Shown: positions 43,490 through 51,305 of the stretch, one piece after another
Layout: every line of letters begins with the position of its first letter
How positions within the stretch are numbered: the stretch's first letter is position 1
Source: Bryobacterales bacterium
GTDB taxonomy: Bacteria > Acidobacteriota > Terriglobia > Bryobacterales > Bryobacteraceae
Assembly (NCBI GenBank): GCA_003164035.1
Contig: PLRS01000012.1
Span: 181 to 62,621, forward strand
Reading direction: 5' to 3'
Length of the DNA: 62,441 bases
Position numbers and translations under genes: made by a program
The notes under the pieces: generated by a model
Database searches by the model: none
The model's input: only the letters and a program-made list of their open reading frames with translations
What the model was told of the DNA's origin: nothing

Positions 43490-43503
43490 TTTAAGGCTGG
43501 CCC

Positions 43504-44385
43504 TCATGACTTGCGGTGGACGATGTGATCGGCCAGCTCGTTGAGGCGGCGGGCACGGTCGCCGAAGGGGGCCAGTACGCGGTGCGCGTGGGCGCACTGC
43601 TCTTCGGCCATGCGGTGCGACGTTTCCAGGCCGTAGACCGCGGGGAAAGTGATCTTGTGCTGGGCGGCATCCTTACCGGCGGTTTTGCCGAGGGCGGCGG
43701 AGGATTGCTCCACGTCGAGGATGTCGTCGACGATCTGGAACGCCAGGCCAATGTGTTCGCCGTAGGCGGAAAGGGCGTTGTATTGGGCCTTGGTGCCGCC
43801 GGCAAAGACGACGCCCATGCGCAGGCTGGCGCGCAGCATGGCGCCGGTCTTGGCGGTATGGATGGTGCGGAGCAGCTCGGGTTCGGGCGCCTTGCCTTCG
43901 CCCTCCAGATCGGCCACCTGGCCGCCGATCATGCCGCCCACGGTGCCGGCGGCGGCGGCCAACTCGGCGATCAGGCGAATCTTACGGCCGGGGGGCGCCT
44001 CGACTTTGGCCAGTACCTCAAACGCGAGGGTGAGAAGGGCATCGCCGGCGAGGATGGCCATGGCATCGCCGAAGACCTTGTGGTTGGTGAGCTTGCCGCG
44101 GCGGTAATCGTCGTTATCGAGGGCGGGAAGGTCGTCGTGGATTAAGGAATAGGTATGGACGAGCTCCAGGGCGCACGCGACGGGGAACACGCCTTCGGCC
44201 GAGTCGGACACGGTGCGGGCGGCTTCGAGACAGAGGATGGGGCGGATGCGCTTGCCGCCGGCGAACAGGCTGTAGCGCATGGCGCGGTGAATGGTCTCAG
44301 GTGGGGTAGTTTCGGGCGGGACCAGGCGGTCGAGCTGCGCGTCCACGAGCTGCTGCTGGTGGGCCAGGTAATCGTGAAGGGTCAT
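43504..44385 (-). CDS. ispA: short-chain polyprenyl diphosphate synthase (farnesyl/geranylgeranyl type)
   Basis: 293 residues. The first Asp-rich motif is HTYSLIHDDLPALDNDDYRR near residue 82, with the DDxxxxD spacing of bacterial farnesyl diphosphate synthases. The second is LAFQIVDDILDVEQ near 222. GGKRIRPILCLEA and KDAAQHKITFPAVYG are also present. It condenses isopentenyl diphosphate with allylic diphosphates and should supply farnesyl diphosphate for squalene and hence for the hopanoid genes at the right end of the window. Its ATG overlaps the xseB stop. Confidence 0.93.
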   Translation of the reverse strand: MTLHDYLAHQQQLVDAQLDRLVPPETTPPETIHRAMRYSLFAGGKRIRPILCLEAARTVSDSAEGVFPVACALELVHTYSLIHDDLPALDNDDYRRGKLTNHKVFGDAMAILAGDALLTLAFEVLAKVEAPPGRKIRLIAELAAAAGTVGGMIGGQVADLEGEGKAPEPELLRTIHTAKTGAMLRASLRMGVVFAGGTKAQYNALSAYGEHIGLAFQIVDDILDVEQSSAALGKTAGKDAAQHKITFPAVYGLETSHRMAEEQCAHAHRVLAPFGDRARRLNELADHIVHRKS

Positions 44386-44642
44386 GCGTTTTCTGACTTG
44401 TCGGGACGGAAGGGTTCGGCGACGATTTTGCCGTCCTTACGGATGAGCATCTCGACGCGGGTTTCAGCCGCTTCGAGCTGTTTACGGCAGAGGTCGCTCA
44501 GAGCCATGCCGCGCTCGAACAGCTCGAGCGAGCGTTCGAGCGGCAGGTCGCCGCCTTCCAATTGCTTGACGACTTTTTCGAGCTCGTCGAGACTATTTTC
44601 GAAGGATGCGACCGGCTCCTGGCCGGCCGGTTGATCCGCCAT
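44382..44642 (-). CDS. xseB: exodeoxyribonuclease VII small subunit
   Basis: 86 residues from MADQPAGQEPVASFENSLDE. The XseB signature is clear: FENSLDELEKVVKQLEGGDL, then LPLERSLELFERGMALSDLC, an antiparallel coiled-coil. It combines with XseA to degrade single-stranded DNA to oligonucleotides. XseA is not in the window, although the two genes are often adjacent. It heads the ispA operon with an ATGA overlap. In-frame starts further upstream add Pro-rich sequence unlike the family. Confidence 0.93.
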   Translation of the reverse strand: MADQPAGQEPVASFENSLDELEKVVKQLEGGDLPLERSLELFERGMALSDLCRKQLEAAETRVEMLIRKDGKIVAEPFRPDKSENA

Positions 44643-44702
44643 GAGGCCCATTCTAACAGGGGGATGGAGGCACGGGTTGCGAAGTTGGGGCGGGACCGGC
44701 GA

Positions 44703-44838
44703 TTGTGCAACGGGTTGTGCATCGTTGTGCATTCCTGAGCGCCGCCCGGGCGTGAAAAAACAAATAAGTCATTTAATTTCTTCGCCGGCTCTTGCCGGGG
44801 GCTTTTTTCCGTTGTGCATGCTTGTGCATTTTTGTGCA
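44703..44838. promoter_or_regulatory. two clusters of TTGTGCA heptamers with 10-base phasing
   Basis: Perfect TTGTGCA copies start at 44703, 44715, 44725, 44812, 44822 and 44832, all on the same strand. Within clusters the spacing is 12, 10, 10 and 10 bases, so a protein would meet them on one face of the helix. They lie 60-190 bases upstream of xseB. They could be operators for the xseB-ispA operon or sites of an unknown binding protein. The rest of 44643-45199 shows no gene that I can support. Confidence 0.5.
44784..44808 (+). terminator. weak candidate terminator-like hairpin
   Basis: GCCGGC, loop TCTT, GCCGGG, then a short GGGC linker and six T. It is preceded by an AT-rich stretch (44755-44782) that stands out in this GC-rich DNA. 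There is no intact plus-strand gene upstream that it would end, so its role is doubtful. Confidence 0.25.
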
Positions 44839-45199
44839 GGTTTTCGGCGGCGATTGGGAGCGCCGGGCCTGGGTTCGGCGCGGCTCGGAAATGGCTTCGT
44901 TGGCCGGGGGACGAGTTTCTTTTTATTGAGGCGGAAGACGGCTTCGTTCGGTACTTTCGATTTGGGTTCGCTCGAAAGGCTGGCCAACTATTCCGGCCTC
45001 CCTATTTGAGATGTATCACGAAGATGAGGCGTGGCTCCCGCTCAACGCGGCGGAAGGGGAGAAGGGAAACGACTTTGGGGTCTGAAATAATCCGGGAAAG
45101 TCCGTGAACGGGACCTTGGGGTGGGCCCAGGTGTCACGCGACTCATGGCGTTCGCATGCTCCACTCGTGCCTTTTCACGATTGCGAGGGAGGGAAAGCC

Positions 45200-45419
45200 A
45201 TGAGCCACATAGGGATACGAAATCGGAAGCCGGAACGTATTCAAAGGCATTGGCGTGCCGAATGCCGAAGAGCACCTGGTGTTCAAGATCGACGCGATCA
45301 TGAAAGAGCGCGGCATGAAACAGGTGGACGCGGCCAAGTTGTTTGGCGTTCGCCAGCCCGACGTATCGAAGATGTTGCGCGGCGAAGTTCGTCAATTCTC
45401 CGTCGAGCGGGAGCTGTGA
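45200..45419 (+). pseudogene. HigA/XRE-type antitoxin remnant
   Basis: From 45213 the frame reads GYEIGSRNVFKGIGVPNAEE, then LVFKIDAIMKERGMKQVDAA and KLFGVRQPDVSKMLRGEVRQ, a helix-turn-helix of the HigA-like XRE class. The natural ATG at 45200 is out of frame with this by one base, and a TAG precedes the good frame. The C-terminus stops at FSVEREL, about 30 residues short, just before a REP repeat. No HigB-like toxin could be recognised next to it. Confidence 0.7.
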
Positions 45420-45433
45420 AAAAATCACAAATC

Positions 45434-45506
45434 GCAGGCGGAACCGCCTGCGCCACCAAAGCAGGTGCATTGTTTTCAATGGTGGGGCAGGCGGTTCCGC
45501 CTGCCC
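45434..45506. repeat. two REP units, inverted relative to each other
   Basis: GCAGGCGGAACCGCCTGC at 45434-45451 (element to 45457) and GCAGGCGGTTCCGCCTGC within 45482-45506. These are the same family as the inner REPs around the RAYT 2 kb away, sharing the CCAC / GTGG tips in opposite orientation. They make a REPIN-like doublet with 24 bases between. Confidence 0.85.
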
Positions 45507-45579
45507 AGCGCGTCTCGGAGAGTTTTTTCACTCGTCTATAGCGTCGCGGGCTTTCGGAAAGGCAAATCTGCGAGGCTTC

Positions 45580-45990
45580 TTATGGGCGGAGGACAACGCC
45601 TTCGGCCTTCGCGGCCTGGCGAAGGTCCTTGTCGAGCGTGGCCAGCGGCAACCCTCGGCGCTGCGCCAACTCCAGATACGCGGCGTCATACACGGTTAGC
45701 TTATGCCGATTGGCCAGGCGCATGGTGGCGCCCCAGGCATGGCGGTCCGTATCCGGGTCCACGCCGATCGGCAACAGGGCCAGATCCTCGAGTGTCGCGT
45801 CACGGAAGGCGGCATCGTGACGGCCCCGCCGGACCCCCATCTCCAGAACATTGGCGACTTCCAGCCTCCACAATGCGGGCACCCAGGCTCCTCTTTCATT
45901 CACGCCCGCGAAGACCTCGTTGATGGCCTTGGTGGTTTCGTCGGCGTACACCCATGCCAGAGTCGCCGAACTGTCGACGACCACACTCAT
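45580..45990 (-). CDS. VapC-family PIN-domain toxin
   Basis: 136 residues. Acidic PIN positions: Asp in SVVVDSSATLAWVY near residue 6, Glu in LWRLEVANVLEMG near 45, Asp in LTVYDAAYLELAQRRGLPLA near 100 and Asp in ATLDKDLRQAA near 119. It is a metal-dependent ribonuclease toxin. Its ATG overlaps the stop of the Phd-type antitoxin (ATGA), so it is made after and with it. Confidence 0.88.
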   Translation of the reverse strand: MSVVVDSSATLAWVYADETTKAINEVFAGVNERGAWVPALWRLEVANVLEMGVRRGRHDAAFRDATLEDLALLPIGVDPDTDRHAWGATMRLANRHKLTVYDAAYLELAQRRGLPLATLDKDLRQAAKAEGVVLRP

Positions 45991-46238
45991 GGGCGGCCCG
46001 CATCCCGATCAGCCTTGAGTGCTTCCCAATCGAACGCGCCGGCCTTCAGACTTCGGGCCCTGGCCCCGATCCGCTCGGCCGCCGCCTCAGCTTTGGACCG
46101 ATCGGAGCCCGCGCGGTTGGGCACCAGGCGCGCGACCGGCTTACCGTGGCGCGTGATCACGATCTCCTCGCCCGTTTCGACGCGGTCCAGGAGAGATCCC
46201 AATGTATTCTTGGCCTCAAATGCACCGATTTCCTGCAT
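45987..46238 (-). CDS. Phd/YefM-type antitoxin
   Basis: 83 residues with the classic Phd N-terminus: MQEIGAFEAKNTLGSLLDRV, then GEEIVITRHGKPVARLVPN. This dimerises, binds DNA and represses the operon. The C-terminal part (AGAFDWEALKADRDAGRP) should neutralise the VapC partner. A 14-bp perfect palindrome lies 16 bases upstream of the start. Confidence 0.9.
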   Translation of the reverse strand: MQEIGAFEAKNTLGSLLDRVETGEEIVITRHGKPVARLVPNRAGSDRSKAEAAAERIGARARSLKAGAFDWEALKADRDAGRP

Positions 46239-46254
46239 GATCGCCCTTTCTGTT

Positions 46255-46268
46255 CTAGCTTAAGCTAG
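46255..46268. promoter_or_regulatory. palindromic operator candidate of the Phd-VapC operon
   Basis: CTAGCTTAAGCTAG is a perfect 14-bp palindrome directly upstream of the antitoxin start. Phd antitoxins repress their own promoters by binding short palindromes in this position. AT-rich TTATCACAAA lies beside it and may hold promoter elements. Confidence 0.55.
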
Positions 46269-46403
46269 CTTATCACAAAAAGGCGCTGCCTGGCGAGCCC
46301 GGACTCTTTGGGGAGGGCGGGGCTGGCGGACGATTCTCCGGCTTCCCAGTGCTGACGCGCTGGGCTACTTTCTAGCGCCCTGTCGGGCTTGGGAACGTGC
46401 GCG

Positions 46404-47951
46404 CTACGTGAATTTTCGCTTCAGGTACCGCGGCAGGTTATAGGCATCGGCCGGGCTTTTGATGAGGCTCTTCACCACCGTTCCTATGCGGGCGCGAGTT
46501 CTTAGCAGCAGGACCTTGCTTGCGATTACGATGCGGCAGACGGTTCGTTGCCGATCCATGAAATCGATCACTGCCGGGCGGGTGAGGAACGGGATCGCCC
46601 TTCGCGGCAACAGGCCCAAACGGCGGCTGGTGGCCTTGCCCTCGGTCAGAAAGAGGAGCGCGTTCAGGTAGAGATTGTTTTGTTTCCAGGCATGCTCGCG
46701 GTACTTCAGGCCGGCGCGAAAATGCAATTCCACGCCGCTATCGCGCGTGCCGGCGATCAGGCCGTCGCGCACGGCACGGTCGAACAGCACGCTGCCGGGA
46801 AAGAAGACCAGATTGTAGATATCGGCATAGTGAGGAGATTCCAGGCGGGTCATCAGGCCGAGCGTATCCAGAAGATCCTGCCTGTCTTCGTACGGGTTTC
46901 CAATGATGAAGTAGTAACAGGGCGCCACGGTGGGATGTTGCTTGATGGTGCGCGATGCCCGCATCACGGTTTCATTCGGCACGGGCCGCTCGAATACCTC
47001 TTTCTTGGTGCGTTCGCTGCCGCTCTCCACACCCATGCTGATGCGCCACAGTCCGGCCTCGGCCAGCAGGCGCACCTTCTCGTCGGCGATTCTGGGCGGA
47101 GACACCATGCAATCGAAAGGAAGGCCGACCTGAGTGCGATATAAGCCGGCGAACTCGCGGATTTCCTCCACGGTTCGCAGGAAGAAGTCCTCGTCAAGGA
47201 GGAACACATCGGTGGCGTTGGGAAAATGCCGCCGATGGAGGGTTGCCAGATGCTCGACGTATTTGGCGGGGCTCATTCGCCGCAGGTATACGCCATTGCC
47301 GCCGTACAGGTCCTTCAACTTGCGGTTGCAGCAGTAGGTGCAGTTGAGAGCGCATCCGCGCGAGCCGATGTACTGCATGCGGGGGCTGTGCGCCAACCTG
47401 GGGTCTGAAGGCGCCTTGACCACCCGACCGAGCGAGAGATGAAACTCATGGGTACGTTCGAAATCGGGCAGGGGCAGAGTATCCAGGTTCGAAATCGGCG
47501 GGCGAACCGGATTCAACACCACGGTTTCTCCCTTCCGGTAAGCGAGATTGCGGACGGTCTCCCAGCTTCGGCCTTCTTCGAGCGACTCGAGCAACTCCAG
47601 AATGGTCTCTTCGCCTTCTCCGCGGCAGACGATATCGGCCGCCTCGGCGCACTCGGCCGGGTTCAAAGAGGCGTGCAAGCCGCCCCAGACCACCGGTTTG
47701 GCCAGGGACCCGATTGCGGCGGCGATTTGGCGGGCTTTGCGCGCTCCCCTGGAGAAGCAACTGAAGCCGACCAGGTCGGAGGGCCCGATCAGTTGGCGGA
47801 CATCGTCCAGCGCGTCGGCCGGGAATTCCGCCGACTCCGACCCCAGCAGGAGCAGCCGGGTAGAATGACCCGCGCGCTTCAGTACCGACGAAATCAGCCT
47901 GGCGCCAAAAGCCCACAAGTCGTTATCGGTCGAAATCAGGGCGACATTCAC
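46404..47951 (-). CDS. B12-binding-domain radical SAM protein (BchE/P-methylase-like)
   Basis: 515 residues from a GTG. The N-terminal half is a cobalamin-binding-type Rossmann fold (MNVALISTDNDLWAFGARLI, SDLVGFSCFSRGARKARQIA and PVVWGGLHASLNPAECAE). The His of the usual DxHxxG is not obvious, so cobalamin binding is uncertain. The radical SAM centre is SRGCALNCTYCCNRKLKDLY near residue 200 (CxxxCxxC). LWRISMGVESGSERTKKEVF is the beta-strand that binds SAM. The substrate is unknown. It stands alone between toxin-antitoxin pairs. Confidence 0.85.
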   Translation of the reverse strand: MNVALISTDNDLWAFGARLISSVLKRAGHSTRLLLLGSESAEFPADALDDVRQLIGPSDLVGFSCFSRGARKARQIAAAIGSLAKPVVWGGLHASLNPAECAEAADIVCRGEGEETILELLESLEEGRSWETVRNLAYRKGETVVLNPVRPPISNLDTLPLPDFERTHEFHLSLGRVVKAPSDPRLAHSPRMQYIGSRGCALNCTYCCNRKLKDLYGGNGVYLRRMSPAKYVEHLATLHRRHFPNATDVFLLDEDFFLRTVEEIREFAGLYRTQVGLPFDCMVSPPRIADEKVRLLAEAGLWRISMGVESGSERTKKEVFERPVPNETVMRASRTIKQHPTVAPCYYFIIGNPYEDRQDLLDTLGLMTRLESPHYADIYNLVFFPGSVLFDRAVRDGLIAGTRDSGVELHFRAGLKYREHAWKQNNLYLNALLFLTEGKATSRRLGLLPRRAIPFLTRPAVIDFMDRQRTVCRIVIASKVLLLRTRARIGTVVKSLIKSPADAYNLPRYLKRKFT

Positions 47952-48119
47952 GATTCGAGGCTAGCAGGCGATTACGGAGTTTACGAGTTTCATGAGTGCC
48001 AAGTAGGGTTGGGTGGTACGGTACCGCGAGTGCCTGGAAAAGCGCAGCCGTGCTCGCCGATATCGGAGTGAGCCAAGCAGGGCGTTTCGCCGGCTGGTAA
48101 ACTGAAGTTCAGGTTTGCC

Positions 48120-48344
48120 ATGAGCCTTGAACAGGCCATCCTCGAAGCGGTCCGGGAGCTCCCGGCCGATAAACAACAGGAGATCCTGACCCACGCCTCC
48201 CGCCTTCGCGATGAATCGATGAAGAAGAAGCCGTTCAAGAGCGTCAAGGGCCTGTGGGCCGGCCTGGGAGTTTCACTCTCCGCTGAGGAGATCGACCAGA
48301 ATCAGCGCGACATGTGGAAGGGCTTCCCAAGCGAAGACATCTAA
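48120..48344 (+). CDS. VapB-like antitoxin (DUF2281-type)
   Basis: 74 residues: MSLEQAILEAVRELPADKQQ, with the pattern 'LPADKQQEIL..ASRLRDE' of short helical antitoxins of the DUF2281 type, and a tail GLGVSLSAEEIDQNQRDMWK that likely occupies the toxin active site. It ends one base before the start of a PIN-domain gene. The pairing supports the call more than the sequence alone. Confidence 0.75.
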   Translation: MSLEQAILEAVRELPADKQQEILTHASRLRDESMKKKPFKSVKGLWAGLGVSLSAEEIDQNQRDMWKGFPSEDI

Positions 48345-48746
48345 ATGCCGGCCGTGGTGGTGGACACGCATGCCATCGTCTGGTACTTGTTCGGCGACGC
48401 TCGGCTGTCCTTGAGGGCGGCCGATGCGCTGGACTCCGCCACGGCGGCTGGCGAACTCATTCACGTGCCGTCGATCTGTCTCGTGGAACTCACGTATCTG
48501 GTCGAAAAAGGCCGCCTGCCCGCGATTGCTCGCCGTCGGTTAGTGCAGGCGCTGGATGACCCGGGGACTCGCTGCCTGCTGGCGCCACTCGACCGAAAGA
48601 TCGCCGACGCGCTTGGCTCCGTGAGCCGGAGCGAGGTACCCGACCTGCCGGATCGCATCGTGGCTGCCACGGCGGTGGCACTCGGCGCTCCACCGATCAG
48701 CCGTGACGCCAAGATCCGTGCCTCGCGGATTCAGACGATCTGGTAG
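48345..48746 (+). CDS. VapC-family PIN-domain toxin
   Basis: 133 residues. PIN residues: Asp in AVVVDTHAIVWYLFGDARLS near residue 6, Glu in SICLVELTYLVEKGRL near 46, Asp in EVPDLPDRIVAATAVALGAP near 102, and a final Asp in SRDAKIRAS. DTHAIVWYL with VPDLPDRIVAATA is the frequent PIN subtype that pairs with DUF2281-like antitoxins. ATG directly follows the antitoxin stop. It is the third intact toxin gene of this window. Confidence 0.9.
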   Translation: MPAVVVDTHAIVWYLFGDARLSLRAADALDSATAAGELIHVPSICLVELTYLVEKGRLPAIARRRLVQALDDPGTRCLLAPLDRKIADALGSVSRSEVPDLPDRIVAATAVALGAPPISRDAKIRASRIQTIW

Positions 48747-48798
48747 CGTCACGCGGCGGAGAACTGCCGGCTTCGGCGCTCGTGATATTGTGGTTGCG

Positions 48799-50319
48799 AT
48801 GCCCTTGGAGAATCCGTTTCAAGATCCTTTGCGGTTTGAGCGGCGGGTACCGGAATCGACGGTGGTGATATTCGGAGCCAACGGGGACCTGACCAAACGA
48901 AAACTGATACCGGCGTTGTACCGCCTGGCTTACGACCGGCGGCTGGCGGCGGGGTTTGCCGTGATCGGGACGTCGCGGACGGCGCTTTCCGACGACCAGT
49001 TTCGCGAGAAGATGCTGGAGGCGGTGAAGCAATTCTCGGAAGACACCGAGTTTGACGAAGACGTGTGGAGGGCCTTCGCCGCGGGCCTTTATTATGTGGC
49101 CGGCGACATCAACGACGCCGGGTTTTACGACAAGCTGGCGGGCAAATTGAAACAGGTGGACGGTGAACGGGCCACCGGCGGCAACGCGCTGTTCTATCTT
49201 TCGACGCAGCCGAGCCAGTACGGGCGCGCGGCGCAAGGGATCGGCGGGGCGGGGATGAACAGGGGCGCGGGATGGCGGCGGCTGGTGGTGGAAAAGCCGT
49301 TCGGCCGGAACCTGGAGACGGCGCGCGCCTTGAGCGACGAGCTGCACCGGGTTTTCCAGGAATCCGACGTCTACCGCATCGACCATTACCTGGGTAAGGA
49401 AACAGTCCAGAATATATTGGCGTTTCGGTTCGGCAATGGAATTTTCGAGCCCCTGTGGAGCCGCAACTATATCGAACACGTGCAGATCACGGGGGCGGAA
49501 TCGATCGGGGTGGAAGGCCGGGGCGCATATTATCAGGAAGCCGGGGCGCTGGCCGATATGATTCAGAACCACCTGCTGCAGGTGATGGCGACGATTGCGA
49601 TGGAGCCGAGCGCCAGCTTCCGCGCCGATTCGGTGCGCGACGAACGTTCGAAGCTGCTGCGCTCGATCAGGCCGATGACGGCGGACGAGATCCGGCGGGA
49701 CACGGTGCCAGGGCAATACGGGGCGGCGCGCATCGGCGGCGAGGACGTGCCGGGGTTTCGCCAGGAGCCGGGGGTGGGCGCCGAATCGCGCACGGACACC
49801 TACGCCGCAGTCGCGTTCTTCTGCGAGAACTGGCGTTGGGCGGGGGTGCCGTTCTATTTGCGGACGGGCAAGCGGCTGCCCAAGCGGGTGACCGAGATTG
49901 CGATCCAGTTCAAGCCGGCGCCGCTGGCGATGTTCGACGGCGACGCGCCGGCCAGCGCGCCGAACCTGCTGATTGTGCGCATCCAGCCGGAGGAGGGCAT
50001 TTCGCTCAAGTTTCTGTCGAAGCGGCCGGGGGCGGGGATGCGGCTGCGGCCGGTGTCGATGGATTTCAACTACGGATCGAGCTTCGGCGAGAGATCGCCG
50101 TCGGCATACGAAACCCTGCTGCTGGACGCGATCGTGGGCGACGCCACGCTGTATACGCGGCAGGACATGGTGGAAGCGAGCTGGCGGGTGGTGGAGCCGA
50201 TTGAGAACGTGTGGCGGGAAACCAGCTACGACTTTCCCAATTACGCGGCGGGCTCGTGGGGACCGGCGGCGTCGGACGCCATGCTGGCGCGGCGCGGCCA
50301 CACGTGGAGGAAACCGTAA
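48799..50319 (+). CDS. zwf: glucose-6-phosphate 1-dehydrogenase
   Basis: 506 residues from MPLENPFQDPLRFERR; the frame is open further upstream into the toxin gene but has no family resemblance there. The NADP-binding loop is VVIFGANGDLTKRKLIPALY near residue 22. The substrate site is VYRIDHYLGKETVQNILAFR near 195 with the catalytic His region. It oxidises glucose 6-phosphate to 6-phosphogluconolactone with NADP. It is directly coupled to opcA (TAATG) and pgl, giving the first two steps of the oxidative pentose-phosphate pathway. Confidence 0.96.
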   Translation: MPLENPFQDPLRFERRVPESTVVIFGANGDLTKRKLIPALYRLAYDRRLAAGFAVIGTSRTALSDDQFREKMLEAVKQFSEDTEFDEDVWRAFAAGLYYVAGDINDAGFYDKLAGKLKQVDGERATGGNALFYLSTQPSQYGRAAQGIGGAGMNRGAGWRRLVVEKPFGRNLETARALSDELHRVFQESDVYRIDHYLGKETVQNILAFRFGNGIFEPLWSRNYIEHVQITGAESIGVEGRGAYYQEAGALADMIQNHLLQVMATIAMEPSASFRADSVRDERSKLLRSIRPMTADEIRRDTVPGQYGAARIGGEDVPGFRQEPGVGAESRTDTYAAVAFFCENWRWAGVPFYLRTGKRLPKRVTEIAIQFKPAPLAMFDGDAPASAPNLLIVRIQPEEGISLKFLSKRPGAGMRLRPVSMDFNYGSSFGERSPSAYETLLLDAIVGDATLYTRQDMVEASWRVVEPIENVWRETSYDFPNYAAGSWGPAASDAMLARRGHTWRKP

Positions 50320-51305
50320 TGAGCACGGTGGCGCCGGACCGGATTCTGAAGGAACTGGAAGAGCTTTGGGTCACGACCGGGAAACAGGAAGAGGGCGAAG
50401 CCGGCCAGGGGGTGCTGCGGGCCTGCACGCTGACGCTGGTGGCGATAGCCGAAGAAGGCGACGACCCGATGGCGCTGGGGGAAACGGTGGCGGCGCTGAT
50501 GCCGGAGCATCCGGCGCGCACGATCGTGATTCGCCTGCGCGGCGGAGGCGAACGCACCCTGAGCGAGCGGGTTTACGCGCAGTGCTGGATGCCGTTCGGC
50601 CAGCGGCGGCAGATTTGTTGCGAGCAGGTGGAGATTACGGCTTCGGATGCGGCGCTGGAGGATCTGGCCTCGGTGATTCTGCCGCTGGAGGTGCCGGACC
50701 TGCCGGTGGTGCTGTGGTGCCGCAGCGCGCGGTTGGCGGGCATGGCTGAGTTCGACGGGATCGCGCGGATGGCGCAGAAGGTGGTGGTGGATACAGGTTC
50801 GATGGCGGATTCGCGGGCGGCGCTGGAGGTGGTGGCGAGGCTGGGTTCGCGGGGAATCCTGGTGGCGGACCTTTCGTGGACGCGGACCACGCGGTGGCGG
50901 GAGACGCTGGCGCAGATTTTCGAAAACCAGAGCTACCTGGAGGGTCTGGCGCGCACGGCGGCGGTGCGGGTAGGTTCGAGTGAGGACGGGCTCACGGTGT
51001 GGTCGTGGTACCTGGCCGCCTGGGTAATGGATGCGCTGGAGGCGGTGGGGGCGAAGCCGCGCCTGGAGACGACGCGGTCCGAACACAACGGCGTGACGCT
51101 GGAAGGCGAGGGGTGGAGCGTGGCGCTGGAGCGGTGGGACGGGCGCCTGGTGACGACCATCAACGGTCTGGCGCAATGCACCAACCTGCCGCCGCCGAAC
51201 GATTACGCGCTGATGCGGGAGGAACTGGGAATCCTGGGGCGCGACGCGGTTTTTGAAACGACCCTTTCTTCGGCCGTCAAACTGGTGCATGCTGAAGACA
51301 AATGA
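50319..51305 (+). CDS. opcA: glucose-6-phosphate dehydrogenase assembly protein OpcA
   Basis: 328 residues from MSTVAPDRILKELEELWVTT. The OpcA family pattern is visible: an N-terminal domain with ACTLTLVAIAEEGDD and HPARTIVIRLRGGGERTLSE, a Cys in RQICCEQVEI, LPVVLWCRSARL and a C-terminal half with DLSWTRTTRWRETLAQIFEN. In cyanobacteria OpcA activates and assembles G6PDH under redox control. The position between zwf and pgl supports the same role. The Cys-Cys pair near residue 98 could be redox-active; this is inference. Confidence 0.88.
   Translation: MSTVAPDRILKELEELWVTTGKQEEGEAGQGVLRACTLTLVAIAEEGDDPMALGETVAALMPEHPARTIVIRLRGGGERTLSERVYAQCWMPFGQRRQICCEQVEITASDAALEDLASVILPLEVPDLPVVLWCRSARLAGMAEFDGIARMAQKVVVDTGSMADSRAALEVVARLGSRGILVADLSWTRTTRWRETLAQIFENQSYLEGLARTAAVRVGSSEDGLTVWSWYLAAWVMDALEAVGAKPRLETTRSEHNGVTLEGEGWSVALERWDGRLVTTINGLAQCTNLPPPNDYALMREELGILGRDAVFETTLSSAVKLVHAEDK

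Noticed and set aside
44703-44838. Plasmid or phage replication origin (iterons)
   Set aside because: Spacing fits iterons, but no replication initiator, DnaA-box cluster or other plasmid gene is near, and the setting is chromosomal housekeeping.
45030-45199. HigB-type toxin upstream of the HigA remnant
   Set aside because: I looked for the conserved Lys/His-rich end of HigB-like toxins in all plus frames and found nothing convincing.
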